64,000 nucleotides of DNA from Leptospira brenneri. Its GTDB lineage: Bacteria; Spirochaetota; Leptospiria; Leptospirales; Leptospiraceae. Below, one piece after another: positions 9,408 through 16,954 of this stretch (positions are counted from its first letter, which is position 1; each line of letters opens with the position of its first letter). Both the position numbers and the translations under genes were made by a program. Under the pieces are notes generated by a model that saw nothing but the letters and a program-made list of their open reading frames with translations, was not told the DNA's origin and searched no databases. The DNA lies in assembly GCF_002812125.1 (NCBI RefSeq), contig NZ_NPDQ01000002.1, positions 186,001-250,000 of the forward strand, given 5' to 3'.

Positions 9408-11483
9408 ATGAAACTAAGCATTCGAGACAGAATCAAAGGGGTTGTTGGTAAAATCCTACTAACTTTTATTTTTGTCATTTCTATGACGATGTTTTTTATT
9501 TTGTATCCGCTCCTTGCCGATCCAGATTATTATAAAAAACTAATTTTAGATACAACAAACCAACTAACAGGATTAGAGGTGAATTATCAAAGCTCACAAC
9601 CTGTTTTTTTCCCGTTTCCTGGAATTGAACTCACAGAAGTAAGTGTATCCAAAAATCAAGATGAATTGATTCAAGTTCATAAACTTAGGATCGAAGTTTA
9701 TTACGGTGTTTTTATTGGACAACCTCTAGAAATTCGTAAAATTTATCTGAATACAGGTACAGTTGAGATCACACGCGAAAAGGATGAATCCTTTCCTTTG
9801 TTTGAACGAATCGTTTCTAAGTCAGAGAATACGACTAAAGAGACAACAAAGAAAACGGAAGAAACAGTTTCGCAAGATACAAATCTCCTTTTTTCTAGGA
9901 CTTTTGCAAATTTTGTAAACCACATAGAAATCAAAAATATCACCATTCTCTTTGAAGATAAACTGTATTCACGTAATATCAAATTGTATCTTTGGGAAAC
10001 TACGTTTCAATTGGATCAAGACTTACGTGATTTAGATGTATATATTTATGGAAAGTTAAACGAAGAGCCTATAACTTTTAGTACAAATATTTATTTTGTT
10101 ACCGATGAAATGTCTTATGAATCTGCTCGTATAGAAGGAGAATTTACATTTCAGAACTTAAAAGGTATCGATCTTCATGATATACTCATCATTTTCACTT
10201 ATGGTGATTTACGATTCGCTAAAGCAAGTGGAAACATTCCATTTTACAAACGCGACGAAGCAAAAATTTTTGCAATCGCCGATAAATTACATATTCGTGA
10301 TTTGGCTTTAAAAGATGGTAAAACGTTTGCTGATGGTTATGCATCTACTGTCATGAGTTATGACATTCGTGAAAGTAAATTAGCATTTGCTGATATCGTT
10401 GTCGATTGGAAAGGCAAATCTAAATTATATGGATCTGGGTTTGTAAATTTTCTAAAACCACCATTATCTCCCACAATTTCCTTTGAGGGAACTTCTGATT
10501 ATTTAGATGTGCCAAGTATTGTTAAGGTCATTAAAATTTGGGTCGATCCCGATTTAGAAAAATCGATCCTCACAAGAAACATACCAAGCACGGGTTATGT
10601 GAATCGGATGAACGTGTATCTCAATTTTAATTTTAGGAATTTAAATGCAGGTGATTTTCATGCTGATTCCCTTAAATTAAATGTTCATTATGCCAAACGA
10701 AAAATTAATATTACTAAATATGAATTAAGAGCCTATGAAGGAATTTCAACGGGAACAGGGCATTATCTTTTTGGAAAAAACCCTGGCCTTGAGATCAAAG
10801 GAAATATCAAAAATTTAAGTGTAGCACCTATCCTTTCTGATCTATTTAAAATTTCTCCAATCACTGGTAAATTAGATTCTGAATTTATATTGGCTTCTCC
10901 TGCGGACACAGAAGAGGCACTTATTTCCAATCTGCAAATCATCGGGAACATCAATGCAAACAATGGAGAACTGTTAAGTTATACAAATATCTTAAAACCG
11001 ATCAGTTCTATTGGTAGTGTGATCAATCTCAAAAAAATAGATTTTAGCCGGGCCACACCGTATAACGAGCTAAAGTTTGATTTTCTCTATGCTAAAGAAA
11101 TGATCGAAGTAAAAAACTTTGCATTAAAAGCAGATGGGATTGTTGGTTCAGGTGGTGGTAAAATCGGATTTAATAAAAATATCGATATGAGGTTTACTAT
11201 TGCTTTTCCTGGCGTTGCCGGTAGAGCTTTAAAACTTCCTATCATTTACAAAGGAACTTATGGAGTTTCGTCCCCATTCATTGATCCTATTTGGCTCGGT
11301 TCCGTTTATGCAGGAACAATTTTTCTCGCAAGCCCTGCGGGCGCTGCTGTTGGTGGGATTGCAGGTTCAGCCATGTCCGACTATGTGAATAATGCAGTGG
11401 ATAATGTGACCGGTGGTGTTCAAAAAGGTTGGAAGGGGATTAAGTCGTTGTTTGGTGGTAAGGAAGAAGAACAGGAAAAATAA
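9408..11483 (+). CDS. AsmA-like inner-membrane protein
   Basis: A 691-residue protein with one N-terminal membrane anchor (about residues 14-36, FIFVISMTMFFILYPLLA), then a long beta-rich periplasmic part. Its layout is that of the AsmA family: an N-terminal AsmA segment (FPFPGIELTEVSVSKN near 68-83), a repetitive central region and an AsmA_2-like C-terminal domain with LLSYTNILKPISSIGSVINL near residue 525. It ends with a Gly/Ala-rich hydrophobic stretch and a charged tail. AsmA-like proteins are implicated in lipid transport between membranes or outer-membrane assembly. It starts eight bases after the ATPase and is probably in the same transcript. Confidence 0.8.
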   Translation: MKLSIRDRIKGVVGKILLTFIFVISMTMFFILYPLLADPDYYKKLILDTTNQLTGLEVNYQSSQPVFFPFPGIELTEVSVSKNQDELIQVHKLRIEVYYGVFIGQPLEIRKIYLNTGTVEITREKDESFPLFERIVSKSENTTKETTKKTEETVSQDTNLLFSRTFANFVNHIEIKNITILFEDKLYSRNIKLYLWETTFQLDQDLRDLDVYIYGKLNEEPITFSTNIYFVTDEMSYESARIEGEFTFQNLKGIDLHDILIIFTYGDLRFAKASGNIPFYKRDEAKIFAIADKLHIRDLALKDGKTFADGYASTVMSYDIRESKLAFADIVVDWKGKSKLYGSGFVNFLKPPLSPTISFEGTSDYLDVPSIVKVIKIWVDPDLEKSILTRNIPSTGYVNRMNVYLNFNFRNLNAGDFHADSLKLNVHYAKRKINITKYELRAYEGISTGTGHYLFGKNPGLEIKGNIKNLSVAPILSDLFKISPITGKLDSEFILASPADTEEALISNLQIIGNINANNGELLSYTNILKPISSIGSVINLKKIDFSRATPYNELKFDFLYAKEMIEVKNFALKADGIVGSGGGKIGFNKNIDMRFTIAFPGVAGRALKLPIIYKGTYGVSSPFIDPIWLGSVYAGTIFLASPAGAAVGGIAGSAMSDYVNNAVDNVTGGVQKGWKGIKSLFGGKEEEQEK

Positions 11484-11496
11484 ACCTAAATAAAAG

Positions 11497-11535
11497 GATA
11501 GAAAGACATTCCTTCACTCCAAGGAACTTTCTATC
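11497..11535. terminator. Long hairpin between convergent genes
   Basis: GATAGAAAG at 11497-11505 pairs with CTTTCTATC at 11527-11535, and TTCCTT at 11509-11514 pairs with AAGGAA at 11521-11526 around a six-base loop. The stem totals 15 pairs with a three-base bulge on the left arm. On the minus strand the stem is followed by a CCTTTTATTT run; the plus side lacks a T-run. Probably ends transcription of the convergent genes, best suited to the minus strand. Confidence 0.6.
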
Positions 11536-11574
11536 TTAGAGTTTGCCGCAGGTGGCAGGTGAAGTGTTTACTTT

Positions 11575-13242
11575 TTACTCCTCTTCATTTCGAATCGGAA
11601 TTCCTTCTTTTTTTAGAATTTTGAGTGCATTTGTCGAACCCGAAACTCCATCTCGAATTTTGTAATCAAAGTCCATTTGCCCATCAATCTCAAGTTCGGT
11701 GAAGTGGAATCGTTTCGCCCAAGGAATTTCTGCCAGTTTTAAGTCGTGAGTCGTTAAAAATACGATACATTTTTTTTCGCGTAATACAGAAAGAATTTCA
11801 CGTGTTGCGATGTATCGTTCCTTGGAATTGGTACCTTTCAAGATCTCATCTAAAAATAAAATAGGAACCTTTTTTGAATATTCTGCATTTTGAATGATCG
11901 AAGAAAGACGTCTCACTTCAGAATAAAAAAAGGAAACCCCATCTTCCATAGAATCCTGAGAACGAATGAGAGTATGGATTTGAAATTCTGGAAATGTAAA
12001 CTCCGAACCAAGTATGGGAGCTCCTGTTCCTGCAAGTAATAAAGACATGGCGATGGATCTCATGTATGTTGTTTTTCCACTCATATTCGATCCAGTCACA
12101 ATCATCAGATCACCAGGTAACATGGGAGTCAAAGGGTTGAACACTCGACTTTCTATCGGAAGTAAAGGATGAACTAAACTTCTAGCACTGAGGTCTCCCG
12201 AACTAGAAGGAATCGGAAAACTAACTTCCGGAAATAAAAATCCAAAGTTCACAAAAGGAAGGATAACATCTGTTTGTACAATTTGAATTTGTATTTCATT
12301 CCAAAGATTTCCAAACTTTAGTTTCCATTTTTCGAGGGATTTGATTTTCCAAAGATCCCATAAACAGAGTAAATTGAGAATCAAATGTGGTAATGGGGAA
12401 ATCAGTAATTCGGAAGAGTCACCTAAGGAAGTTATGCGACCAATCATTTGTTTGGTTGCCTTTCTATTTTTTGCTAAATAGATAAAGGTTTTTTGAAACC
12501 GTGACGCTCCACTGGATAATGATTTAATTTCTTTCCATTGTTTCAGGGAGTCACTTCGGTAGGAAAAAAATAAAATCCCATTGATTAGGAGGAGTAAGGG
12601 GATGAGTGGTAAATCAAATAACAATCCGAGAACTAAGTAAAGCGGAGTGATGGTTCCCCAAATAGGAAAAATCACCTTTAAAAGCCGTCTTTTTTTCCAG
12701 AAAAAATCTTCTGCGTTTACTTCAGGTAAAGGAAACTTTTCATTGGTTTCGGCTTCTGGAACCAGAAACTTTCGCAAAAGATGGTAGGCTTGCGTTTTGG
12801 TTTCTTTCTTTAGAATTTTTTCAATGTCTTGTGAATGGAAATTGAATTTTGTATCTTCTAAAGGTTCTTGTAAAAAACGTTTTAGGTAAGTTTGAAAACC
12901 AATCTCAGTGATGGTAACATCATAAATTCCAATAAATCCTTGTTTGGTGCAAAGATCTAAATCAATAGAGAGCGGATGGTTTCTTACAGATTCTGGATAT
13001 TCCCAATGTTCTCTCGTTTTTATTTTTTTAAATTCACCACGTAATCTATGAATTTCCTCTAAAAGGAAGTTAAATGTTTTTTTGGCATATTGGATTTGAA
13101 TTTTGCGGTTCGAATACAATCTCACTAAATAGAGAAAAGGAACCAGGACTAAAAAAGAGGCCGAATATTCTTTCCAAGAGAATTGATTTAGATAACAAAA
13201 GAGTAAGGCTCCGATAAAAGCGGTAAAGGTAACAAACCGCAA
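11575..13242 (-). CDS. Membrane-anchored MutS-family ATPase
   Basis: About 555 residues. The C-terminal third (about 370-555) is a MutS ATPase domain: Walker A TGSNMSGKTT at 383-392, Walker B ILFLDE at 461-466, then LKGTNSKER and a TTHD switch. The mismatch-recognition domain is absent. Instead there are two N-terminal hydrophobic segments (about 4-18 and 28-42) and a long one at about 190-228, so it sits in the membrane. Similar MutS-related membrane proteins occur in other phyla, with unknown role. The start is TTG 13242 with a weak site. The frame stays open for about 90 bases upstream with protein-like composition but no ATG or GTG, so the true N-terminus may be longer. Confidence 0.8.
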   Translation of the reverse strand: MRFVTFTAFIGALLFCYLNQFSWKEYSASFLVLVPFLYLVRLYSNRKIQIQYAKKTFNFLLEEIHRLRGEFKKIKTREHWEYPESVRNHPLSIDLDLCTKQGFIGIYDVTITEIGFQTYLKRFLQEPLEDTKFNFHSQDIEKILKKETKTQAYHLLRKFLVPEAETNEKFPLPEVNAEDFFWKKRRLLKVIFPIWGTITPLYLVLGLLFDLPLIPLLLLINGILFFSYRSDSLKQWKEIKSLSSGASRFQKTFIYLAKNRKATKQMIGRITSLGDSSELLISPLPHLILNLLCLWDLWKIKSLEKWKLKFGNLWNEIQIQIVQTDVILPFVNFGFLFPEVSFPIPSSSGDLSARSLVHPLLPIESRVFNPLTPMLPGDLMIVTGSNMSGKTTYMRSIAMSLLLAGTGAPILGSEFTFPEFQIHTLIRSQDSMEDGVSFFYSEVRRLSSIIQNAEYSKKVPILFLDEILKGTNSKERYIATREILSVLREKKCIVFLTTHDLKLAEIPWAKRFHFTELEIDGQMDFDYKIRDGVSGSTNALKILKKEGIPIRNEEE

Positions 13243-13330
13243 TAAAGCAATTTTCTTTAGTTTCTTAGAAAGGTATTGTATTTTGGATTTGTAACGTTTG
13301 TTCCTAAAGTTTAGGAAAACATAGGTTGGA

Positions 13331-13561
13331 TTAGTGGAAAAGGGGTCGTTCGTAATTTTCTTCTTCCCTACGAGAAATCTCTGTATCTAGTACACGAATG
13401 AGACTTCCTAAATCATTTAATCTCCACTTGTCGATCAGACGACCTTTTTCCCGACCAGAAAATTTATTCAAATAGAGAGTGCCAAATAGGTCTTCTCCAT
13501 ACTCGTAAGCAACGAAACGCCCGTTTCGTCTGCCAGTAGAATTTTCCAATCGAATCGTCAT
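13331..13561 (-). CDS. Small WGR-like hypothetical protein
   Basis: About 76 residues if it starts at the internal ATG (MTIRLENSTGRR). A longer start 39 bases upstream adds an aromatic-rich tail that looks less natural. The core has GRFVAYEYGEDLFGTLYLNK, then GREKGR and a C-terminal helix ending ISRREEENY. The order (LFG, strand, GR-x-x-GR, helix) resembles a minimal WGR domain, which in larger proteins binds nucleic acid. The resemblance is by eye only. It lies upstream of the MutS-like gene on the same strand and may share its transcript. Confidence 0.5.
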   Translation of the reverse strand: MTIRLENSTGRRNGRFVAYEYGEDLFGTLYLNKFSGREKGRLIDKWRLNDLGSLIRVLDTEISRREEENYERPLFH

Positions 13562-13629
13562 GAACGAATACCAATAATCAGATAAAAAAAAATAGTACAA
13601 GCAAAATTTTTTGCTTCAGGATATTCATT

Positions 13630-13726
13630 TTCCGGCGATACATATATCGGGGGGAGGCTACCTACCACGGATGGTGGGAATCTCCAAAAACAAATACCCC
13701 GGAAACCGGAAAGCACGGAGGCTTGT
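13630..13726 (+). promoter_or_regulatory. G-rich structured leader upstream of a small gene
   Basis: An unusually G/C-rich stretch in an AT-rich genome, directly before the ATG at 13727. Nested pairings are visible: CCAC 13665-13668 with GTGG 13674-13677; GGAG 13653-13656 with CTCC 13682-13685; CCGG-AAA-CCGG at 13699-13709; and an alternative CGGGG 13648-13652 with CCCCG 13697-13701. The ribosome-binding site GGAGG is at 13717-13721. Could be a structured 5' leader or a small RNA. It does not match a riboswitch consensus I know. Confidence 0.35.
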
Positions 13727-13939
13727 ATGGATTTCTATCCCGATATGAATTTGGAGTTTAAAAGCTCCTTTGTGAAGACCAACCAGTTTTTAGCCAACAC
13801 ACAAGACGAAACCCTTCTCCCTCAAATGGGACTTGCGGCTCGTAACCTACTCAATCTCGAACAAATGACCAAACTTCGCGAAATTCGCAAACGACATTTG
13901 AAAAAAGGACACCAACGCGAAGGGTTCCACTGGGATTAA
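13727..13939 (+). CDS. Small hypothetical protein
   Basis: 70 residues, starting at ATG five bases after GGAGG. It has no signal peptide or membrane segment. The sequence is predicted largely helical, with a basic C-terminal part (MTKLREIRKRHLKKGHQREG near 47-66) that could bind nucleic acid or be a short coiled coil. I recognise no family. It stands alone between the structured leader and the acyl-CoA synthetase promoter. Confidence 0.6.
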   Translation: MDFYPDMNLEFKSSFVKTNQFLANTQDETLLPQMGLAARNLLNLEQMTKLREIRKRHLKKGHQREGFHWD

Positions 13940-13954
13940 ACACCTAAATTTCTC

Positions 13955-14005
13955 TTGACCATCTAAAAGTAGGCCCTATCATAAAGACCGCTTTTAGATG
14001 GAGAG
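13955..14005 (+). promoter_or_regulatory. Promoter inside an 11-bp inverted repeat, acyl-CoA synthetase
   Basis: A -35-like TTGACC at 13955-13960 and a -10-like TATCAT at 13977-13982 are separated by 16 bases. CCATCTAAAAG at 13959-13969 and its exact reverse complement CTTTTAGATGG at 13991-14001 flank the -10 element. The left arm overlaps the -35/spacer and the right arm overlaps the expected start and the ribosome-binding site GGAGAG (14000-14005). The placement suggests an operator for a dimeric or tetrameric repressor. A fatty-acid-responsive repressor would fit the gene, but that is inference. Confidence 0.5.
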
Positions 14006-14007
14006 AT

Positions 14008-16056
14008 ATGGCAAATAACCTAGCAGACGTTTATAAGGAATCCGCAGAAAAATTCGGTCCAAGACCCGCATTCTGGTATAAGAATGCTCAAAAGGATTAC
14101 CAAGCCCTCACTTACAAAGAACTCTACGAAGACGGACTCGCATTGGCGGAAGCCCTCATTGATTTAGGAGTTAAGGCAAGAGAACACGTTGGTGTTCTTG
14201 CTGACAACCGTATGGAATGGATCATCGCCGATTGTGCGGTGCTCACTGCAGGTGCAGCCAACGTTCCTCGAGGTTCTGATATCACCGATTCTGAAATTGT
14301 TTATATTTTGAATCATTCTGAAGCGAAGGTCGTTTTTGTTGAAAACGATAAAGTCTACGAAAAATATAAAAACAACAAATCCCAAGTGAAATCGGTGAAA
14401 ACCGTCATCATTATGGATAAAGAAACCAAACTTAAATCTGGATCTGGAATCCTTCATTTTTATGATCTCCTAGAAAAAGGGAGGGAAATGAGAGCCAAAG
14501 GAAGTAAAGAAGTAGAGAAACGAATTGCGGGAATCAAACCGGACGATTTGTACACTCTGATTTACACTTCTGGAACTACGGGAATGCCAAAGGGTGTTAT
14601 GCTCATGCATTCCAATATGATCCACCAAATGCATTATGTGGTTCCTCGTGTGGCGAAAGTTTCACCTGACGATCGTATGTTGTCTATCCTTCCTGTTTGG
14701 CATATCTTCGAGCGAGTTGTAGAATACTTTGCAATTATCAATGGAGGTTCTACTTACTACACAAAAGTAACGGAACTTCGTAATGACATCCAAAAAGCAA
14801 GACCTACCTTTATGGCTTCGGCTCCACGTGTTTGGGAAAGTATTTATAACGGAATTTACACTCGTATCAATGATCCAAAACAAACTCCTCCTGTCAGAAG
14901 ATTGTTGTTTAAGGTAGCTTACTTTTTTTCCAAACATTACCATGCTGCGGTTCGTTTCCTCAAAGGTTGGGAAGTGGATTACGTAGGTAGAAATATTTTT
15001 CAATCCTTAGGTTTATCACTTCTAGCTGTAGTTAAACTTTTGTTAACTGGTCCATTTACCGTTACTATTTTAGCTATTTTAGCAGCTCAATTGGGACTAC
15101 CGGAAGAAAGTGCTCTTAAAACTCCACTTTACGTAATTGCTGGACTCGGAGCGATTTTTAACTCCTTTACTTTGGATCGCATTGTTCTTTCCAAAATCCG
15201 CCAAGCGACAGGTGGACATTTACGCGCCACTCTTTCTGGTGGAGGAGCCCTTCAAAAGCACGTAGATGCTTTCTTTATGGATATTGGGATTACCGTTCTG
15301 GAAGGTTATGGAATGACAGAAACTGGTCCGGTCATTTCTGCAAGAACCTTCGATCGTCCGATTATGGGTTCTGTGGGTGATATTGTTCCTCTCAGCCAAG
15401 TGCAAATTCGGGATGATGCTGGAAATGTCCTCTGCCATATTGATGACAAAAAAAATATCATCTTTGGTAAGTTAGGTGTTAAGGGTGTAGTTCATCTCAA
15501 GGGGCCTCAGGTAATGAAAGGATATTATAAAAATCCAGAAACTACCAATAAGACCATTGTAGACAATTGGATGAATACCGGTGATATCGGTATGATCAAC
15601 TTCAAAAAAACGCTGACACTCACTGGTCGTGCGAAAGATACCATCGTTCTACTTGGTGGGGAAAACGTAGAGCCAGTGCCTATTGAGAATAAAATTGATG
15701 AATCCACATATATCAAACAATCAATGATTGTGGGCCAGGATCAGAAAGTATTAGGAGCCATCATTGTTCCTGATTTTGATGCGCTCATTCCTTGGGCCGA
15801 AGAAAATGGAATTTCAGAAAAGAATCCTGAGAAATTAATCGCCAATCCGCGAATTGTAGATTTCTACAAAAAGGAAGTTCGTAATTTTAACAGTGTTAAA
15901 ACGGGATTCAAAAACTTTGAACAAGTTCAGTATGTAACCCTCATTACAAAACCATTTGAGGTTGGAGATGAGCTTACTAACTTAATGAAGATGAAACGAC
16001 ACGTAATTACGGAAAAATACAAAGACAGAATCTTGGAACTCTACAAAAACAGTTAA
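14008..16056 (+). CDS. Long-chain acyl-CoA synthetase (AMP-forming)
   Basis: Activates fatty acids to acyl-CoA through an acyl-adenylate, feeding beta-oxidation or phospholipid synthesis. 682 residues. The phosphate-binding loop [11 protein letters not shown] lies near residue 186, the A-motif [10 protein letters not shown] near 433, and the hinge [18 protein letters not shown] near 543, typical of eukaryotic-like ACSL/FAA forms with the long linker. Residues about 330-395 contain two hydrophobic segments ([15 protein letters not shown] and a second near 370), so the enzyme is probably membrane-associated. The crotonase gene follows one base after its stop. Confidence 0.92.
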   Translation: MANNLADVYKESAEKFGPRPAFWYKNAQKDYQALTYKELYEDGLALAEALIDLGVKAREHVGVLADNRMEWIIADCAVLTAGAANVPRGSDITDSEIVYILNHSEAKVVFVENDKVYEKYKNNKSQVKSVKTVIIMDKETKLKSGSGILHFYDLLEKGREMRAKGSKEVEKRIAGIKPDDLYTLIYTSGTTGMPKGVMLMHSNMIHQMHYVVPRVAKVSPDDRMLSILPVWHIFERVVEYFAIINGGSTYYTKVTELRNDIQKARPTFMASAPRVWESIYNGIYTRINDPKQTPPVRRLLFKVAYFFSKHYHAAVRFLKGWEVDYVGRNIFQSLGLSLLAVVKLLLTGPFTVTILAILAAQLGLPEESALKTPLYVIAGLGAIFNSFTLDRIVLSKIRQATGGHLRATLSGGGALQKHVDAFFMDIGITVLEGYGMTETGPVISARTFDRPIMGSVGDIVPLSQVQIRDDAGNVLCHIDDKKNIIFGKLGVKGVVHLKGPQVMKGYYKNPETTNKTIVDNWMNTGDIGMINFKKTLTLTGRAKDTIVLLGGENVEPVPIENKIDESTYIKQSMIVGQDQKVLGAIIVPDFDALIPWAEENGISEKNPEKLIANPRIVDFYKKEVRNFNSVKTGFKNFEQVQYVTLITKPFEVGDELTNLMKMKRHVITEKYKDRILELYKNS

Positions 16057-16057
16057 T

Positions 16058-16834
16058 ATGAATCCTTTTGCAGAGATCTTTCATGGAGACCGCATCTTGG
16101 AAATCAAGATGCAGTCCAATGAAAAGAACACTTTTGATTACGAAGCTTTTGTATTATTCGAACAAATCTTAAAGAAACACGCAAACAATCCAAATTTACG
16201 TGTTTTACTTTTTACCTCCGCACAAACACAGTTTTTTTCCAACGGGATTGAACCCACTTTAATGTATGGGAAAACAGAAGAGGATGTTAGAAAATCCGTG
16301 GAACAGTTGTTAAAGACTGCCCAAACCTATTTCCACTTTCCTGTTCCTACCATCGCTGTAGTGAATGGACATTGTATGGCAGCGGGAGCTGTTTTTGCTC
16401 TCTTCTCTGATTACCGGTACATGGTAGACAAAGGGGCAAGGATTGGATTTTCCGAAGCCATTGTTGGCCTTAATTTTCCATCCATTCCTACGATTGTGTT
16501 ACAAGACTTGGTAGGCGTAAAAGTGGCTCGTGACCTTCTTTATACCGGCAAACAAATCAAAGGCCCAGAAGCCAAAGAAATTGGTCTTGTAGATGAACTA
16601 TTTAGCGCCGAATCATTGTTTGGTGAATCTTTGAAATTTGCTGAGTCACTTTCTAAACTTACAAACAATTCTAGCCGTGGAATGAAAACAGCCCTACGGG
16701 AACCTTATCGAAAAAAAATGGAATCTTTATTCCAAATAGATGCAGATCTATTCGTAAAAGTGATTTTGTCTCATGATGGACAGGAAGGGTTTCTTTCTCT
16801 CATCGAAAAACGTAGACCAAAGTTCCTTACTTGA
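16058..16834 (+). CDS. Enoyl-CoA hydratase/isomerase (crotonase) family protein
   Basis: 258 residues of the crotonase fold. The first oxyanion-hole strand includes FFSNGIEPTLM near 64-74. The second is the block NGHCMAAGAVFALFSDYRYM near 104, where most hydratases have a Gly-Gly pair and here Ala-Gly is seen. IGFSEAIVGLNFP follows. Of the two catalytic Glu of true hydratases, E142 in the last block lies in the region usually occupied by one of them. The product may be a hydratase or an isomerase. It is translated directly after the acyl-CoA synthetase and probably acts in the same fatty-acid pathway. Confidence 0.85.
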   Translation: MNPFAEIFHGDRILEIKMQSNEKNTFDYEAFVLFEQILKKHANNPNLRVLLFTSAQTQFFSNGIEPTLMYGKTEEDVRKSVEQLLKTAQTYFHFPVPTIAVVNGHCMAAGAVFALFSDYRYMVDKGARIGFSEAIVGLNFPSIPTIVLQDLVGVKVARDLLYTGKQIKGPEAKEIGLVDELFSAESLFGESLKFAESLSKLTNNSSRGMKTALREPYRKKMESLFQIDADLFVKVILSHDGQEGFLSLIEKRRPKFLT

Positions 16835-16919
16835 AAGGGCAACTTTTCGATCGTACTTGCACTAGCTTCTAGTCTTTTTTCTTTTTGTCTGGAACCTTGT
16901 GGTGGAATGAGGGGTCTTA

Positions 16920-16949
16920 CTTTTAGGCGCTGTTCGCTTAAAAGTTGAG
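16920..16949 (+). promoter_or_regulatory. Hairpin beside the RND pump ribosome-binding site
   Basis: CTTTTAGGCG at 16920-16929 pairs with CGCTTAAAAG at 16935-16944 around the loop CTGTT; all ten positions pair if one G-U is allowed. The ribosome-binding site GAGG (16946-16949) follows directly, and the TTG start is at 16955. The hairpin is well placed to affect translation initiation, but no alternative structure is obvious. Confidence 0.4.
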
Positions 16950-16954
16950 GTTAC

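Noticed and set aside
13630..13726. c-di-GMP (GEMM) or fluoride riboswitch
   Set aside because: The fixed loop and junction sequences of these classes are not present; only general G-rich folding is seen.
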